Assembly (NCBI RefSeq): GCF_019749375.1
Contig: NZ_JACWFE010000020.1
Location: 1-64,000, forward strand
Origin: Bacillus sp. S/N-304-OC-R1
Lineage (GTDB): Bacteria > Bacillota > Bacilli > Bacillales > Cytobacillaceae
Reading direction: 5' to 3'
DNA: 64,000 bases
Each line of letters starts with the position of its first letter. Positions within the stretch are counted from its first letter, which is position 1. The notes beneath the pieces are model-generated. The model was not told where the DNA came from. It saw only the letters and a list, made by a program, of their open reading frames with translations, and ran no database searches. The translations under genes were made by a program, and so were the position numbers. This document shows positions 62,668 through 64,000 of the stretch, one piece after another.

Positions 62668-62693
62668 AGAGGAAGCCGAAGCCTCCTCTATGT
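62668..62693 (-). terminator. Terminator of the M20 peptidase gene
   Basis: Minus-strand AGAGGA-GGC-TTCG-GCT-TCCTCT hairpin (62668-62689) with a TTTTCTTTT tail. Confidence 0.85.
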
Positions 62694-62694
62694 A

Positions 62695-63852
62695 TTAAGC
62701 ATTTAAAGCCAATTGCAGCACTGTTTCGATGCCTGCAGGAATGGCTGCTTCATCGATATCAAATTTTGGATGATGGTGAGGGTATGCGCTTTTCTCGCTT
62801 TTCATGCCGATATTCACAAAGCATCCTAGTTTTTCTTTTAGATAGAAGGAGTAATCTTCCGCGCCTAATACAGGTTCAATTGCCAAGAAGGCATCCTCGC
62901 CAAATGTTTTTTCAATAATACCTTTCGCATATTCGCATGCTTCCGGATGATTGTAAAGGGGTGGAGTTCCTTCAATAAAGTTGTAATGACCTTTAGCTCC
63001 AAAGCTTGCACAAATAGACTCAGTTAGTCCAGCAGTCTTTTTGTGCATGAGTTCTGCTCCTTCAAAGGTTAGAGCACGAATTGTTCCCTGCATTGTGACT
63101 TTATCAGGAATGACATTATAGGAATTGCCTGCCTGCAAGCCTCCAAATGAAATGACGCCTGCGTGTAAAGGATTTAAGTTACGGCTTACGATCGACTGAA
63201 ATGCTTGGATAAGGTGAGTCGCAATATAAATCGGATCCACGGTTTCATGTGGACTGCCGCCATGTCCGCCTGTTCCTTCAATGACAATGTCGAAGTCATC
63301 ACTAGATGCCATGGCATAGCCAGTGGCAAAGCCAATTTTTCCAAGAGGCACGCTGGACATATAATGAATGCCATAGATTTCGTCTACGCCGTTTAATACA
63401 CCTTCTGTTACGAGCTGCTTAGCACCGCTCGGAGATGCTTCCTCAGAGCTTTGAAAAATAAAGACAATATTATTCTTCACTAATTGAGGGTTACTACTCA
63501 TCCATTTTGCAACAGCAAGAAGGGTAGCTGTATGACCATCATGGCCACAGCCGTGCATGACACCAGGAACCTTTGAAATATAAGGCTTGTCTCCTTCTTC
63601 ATGAAGAGGGAGAGCATCCATATCCGCTCTAAGTGCGATTGTTTTCTTTCCTTCTGTTCCTTTAAAATAGCCGACCACATTTGGAGCTGAAAAGCGATCA
63701 TCAACAGAAATTCCGAACTCGGCTAATCTTTCTTTTACATAGGCAGCTGTGTTATATTCCTGTCCTGAAAGCTCGGGGTTCATATGAAAATGTCTGCGAA
63801 CTTCAATCGCCCAGTTAGATAGGGCTGAATCTACTAATTTTGTCTGAAGCAT
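62695..63852 (-). CDS. M20-family amidohydrolase/peptidase
   Basis: 385 residues, M20D type. Metal and catalytic segments: MHGCGHDGHTATLLA (about 100), FQSSEEASPSGAK (about 138) and YPHHHPKFD (about 357), with the inserted dimerisation domain (GTGGHGGSPHETVDP, about 190). It removes an acyl or aminoacyl group from an N-blocked amino acid or dipeptide. Only distant similarity to the M20D protein at 39292-40491. It lies close behind a membrane transporter gene on the same strand and upstream of an amino-acid importer, which suggests use of an imported peptide or acyl-amino acid. GGAGG is 8 nt before the ATG. Confidence 0.85.
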   Translation of the reverse strand: MLQTKLVDSALSNWAIEVRRHFHMNPELSGQEYNTAAYVKERLAEFGISVDDRFSAPNVVGYFKGTEGKKTIALRADMDALPLHEEGDKPYISKVPGVMHGCGHDGHTATLLAVAKWMSSNPQLVKNNIVFIFQSSEEASPSGAKQLVTEGVLNGVDEIYGIHYMSSVPLGKIGFATGYAMASSDDFDIVIEGTGGHGGSPHETVDPIYIATHLIQAFQSIVSRNLNPLHAGVISFGGLQAGNSYNVIPDKVTMQGTIRALTFEGAELMHKKTAGLTESICASFGAKGHYNFIEGTPPLYNHPEACEYAKGIIEKTFGEDAFLAIEPVLGAEDYSFYLKEKLGCFVNIGMKSEKSAYPHHHPKFDIDEAAIPAGIETVLQLALNA

Positions 63853-63882
63853 GAAATTACCTCCATATCGTTTATTAGAAAA

Positions 63883-63902
63883 ACGGTCTTAAAAAGGACC
63901 GT
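63883..63902 (-). terminator. Hairpin overlapping the stop of the upstream transporter gene
   Basis: Minus-strand ACGGTC and GACCGT arms around the TAA codon, followed by TTTTTC. Confidence 0.7.
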
Positions 63903-64000
63903 AGTGAATCGCATGTGCAATGAGAAGGAAGACAATGGCTAATCCCACTTCAATGAAAATGAATGGAAGCACCCATCTTACCCATTTTGTATAAGGAATC
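63889..64000 (-). CDS. C-terminal end of a membrane transporter (partial)
   Basis: The last ~36 codons of a minus-strand gene that enters from beyond the window. They encode one membrane segment (LPFIFIEVGLAIVFLLIAHA) after a basic loop (YTKWVRWV) and end HYGPF. The pattern recalls the end of YfcC/AbgT-type carboxylate or peptide carriers, but too little is visible to be sure. It would be transcribed toward the M20 gene. Confidence 0.55.
   Translation of the reverse strand, partial: IPYTKWVRWVLPFIFIEVGLAIVFLLIAHAIHYGPF

Overview
The window is 64 kb of chromosome from a low-GC, endospore-type Firmicute of the family Bacillaceae. Supporting signs are strong AGGAGG-like ribosome binding sites with frequent TTG/GTG starts, sigma-A promoters, U-tailed intrinsic terminators, lysine, glycine and ZTP riboswitches, and genes of Bacillus type (NupNOPQ-like importer, CatE, HprK family, MsrAB). 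No rRNA, tRNA, insertion sequence, prophage block or CRISPR array was seen. I cannot name the species.

Layout. 1-4.1 kb: a CofE-like ligase divergent from a LysR regulator, then a 3-phosphoglycerate dehydrogenase (serA) whose ~450-nt leader carries a ZTP riboswitch followed by a glycine riboswitch, each ending in a hairpin. 4.2-10.4 kb: PhnA-type zinc-ribbon protein, sulfite-oxidase-type molybdoenzyme, membrane-anchored HExxH metallopeptidase, and a hutG-gltS operon divergent from a second LysR. 10.4-16.5 kb: a 52-bp tandem array, catE behind an MhqR-like operator, a SWIM-SNF2 helicase, a NERD-domain protein and a second 52-bp array. 16.5-23.6 kb: a MurNAc/muropeptide salvage operon (RpiR regulator, AmiE-like hydrolase, sugar ABC importer, MurK-like kinase, MurQ). 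23.7-34.5 kb: a secreted two-repeat protein, a chemoreceptor, a GAF-GAF-PAS-GGDEF-EAL protein translationally overlapping a ThDP enzyme, an unknown protein, a divergent HprK paralogue, a second NERD protein and a third 52-bp array.

34.5-47 kb: an MMPL exporter, an MFS carrier, then a nucleoside utilisation regulon (ribokinase, M20 amidohydrolase, nucleoside hydrolase, NCS2 permease, LacI-family regulator, CNT transporter) tied together by four copies of one palindromic operator; then another MFS protein, a small protein and MsrAB. 48-50 kb: a compact actin-type DNA segregation cassette with a repeat-rich candidate centromere, a ParM-like actin and a ParR-like adaptor. 50-58.9 kb: deoD, a Crp/Fnr regulator, the nupNOPQ nucleoside importer, an AzgA-type purine permease and a TSUP permease. 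58.9-64 kb, all on the minus strand: dapA behind a lysine riboswitch, a polar amino-acid ABC importer, an M20 peptidase and the end of a membrane transporter.

Metabolic theme: scavenging of nucleosides, purines, cell-wall sugars and amino acids, plus one-carbon/serine control. The least explained items are the ZTP-glycine leader, the chromosomal ParMRC-like cassette, and three intergenic arrays of different sequence that all repeat every 52 bp, two of them directly behind the two NERD paralogues.
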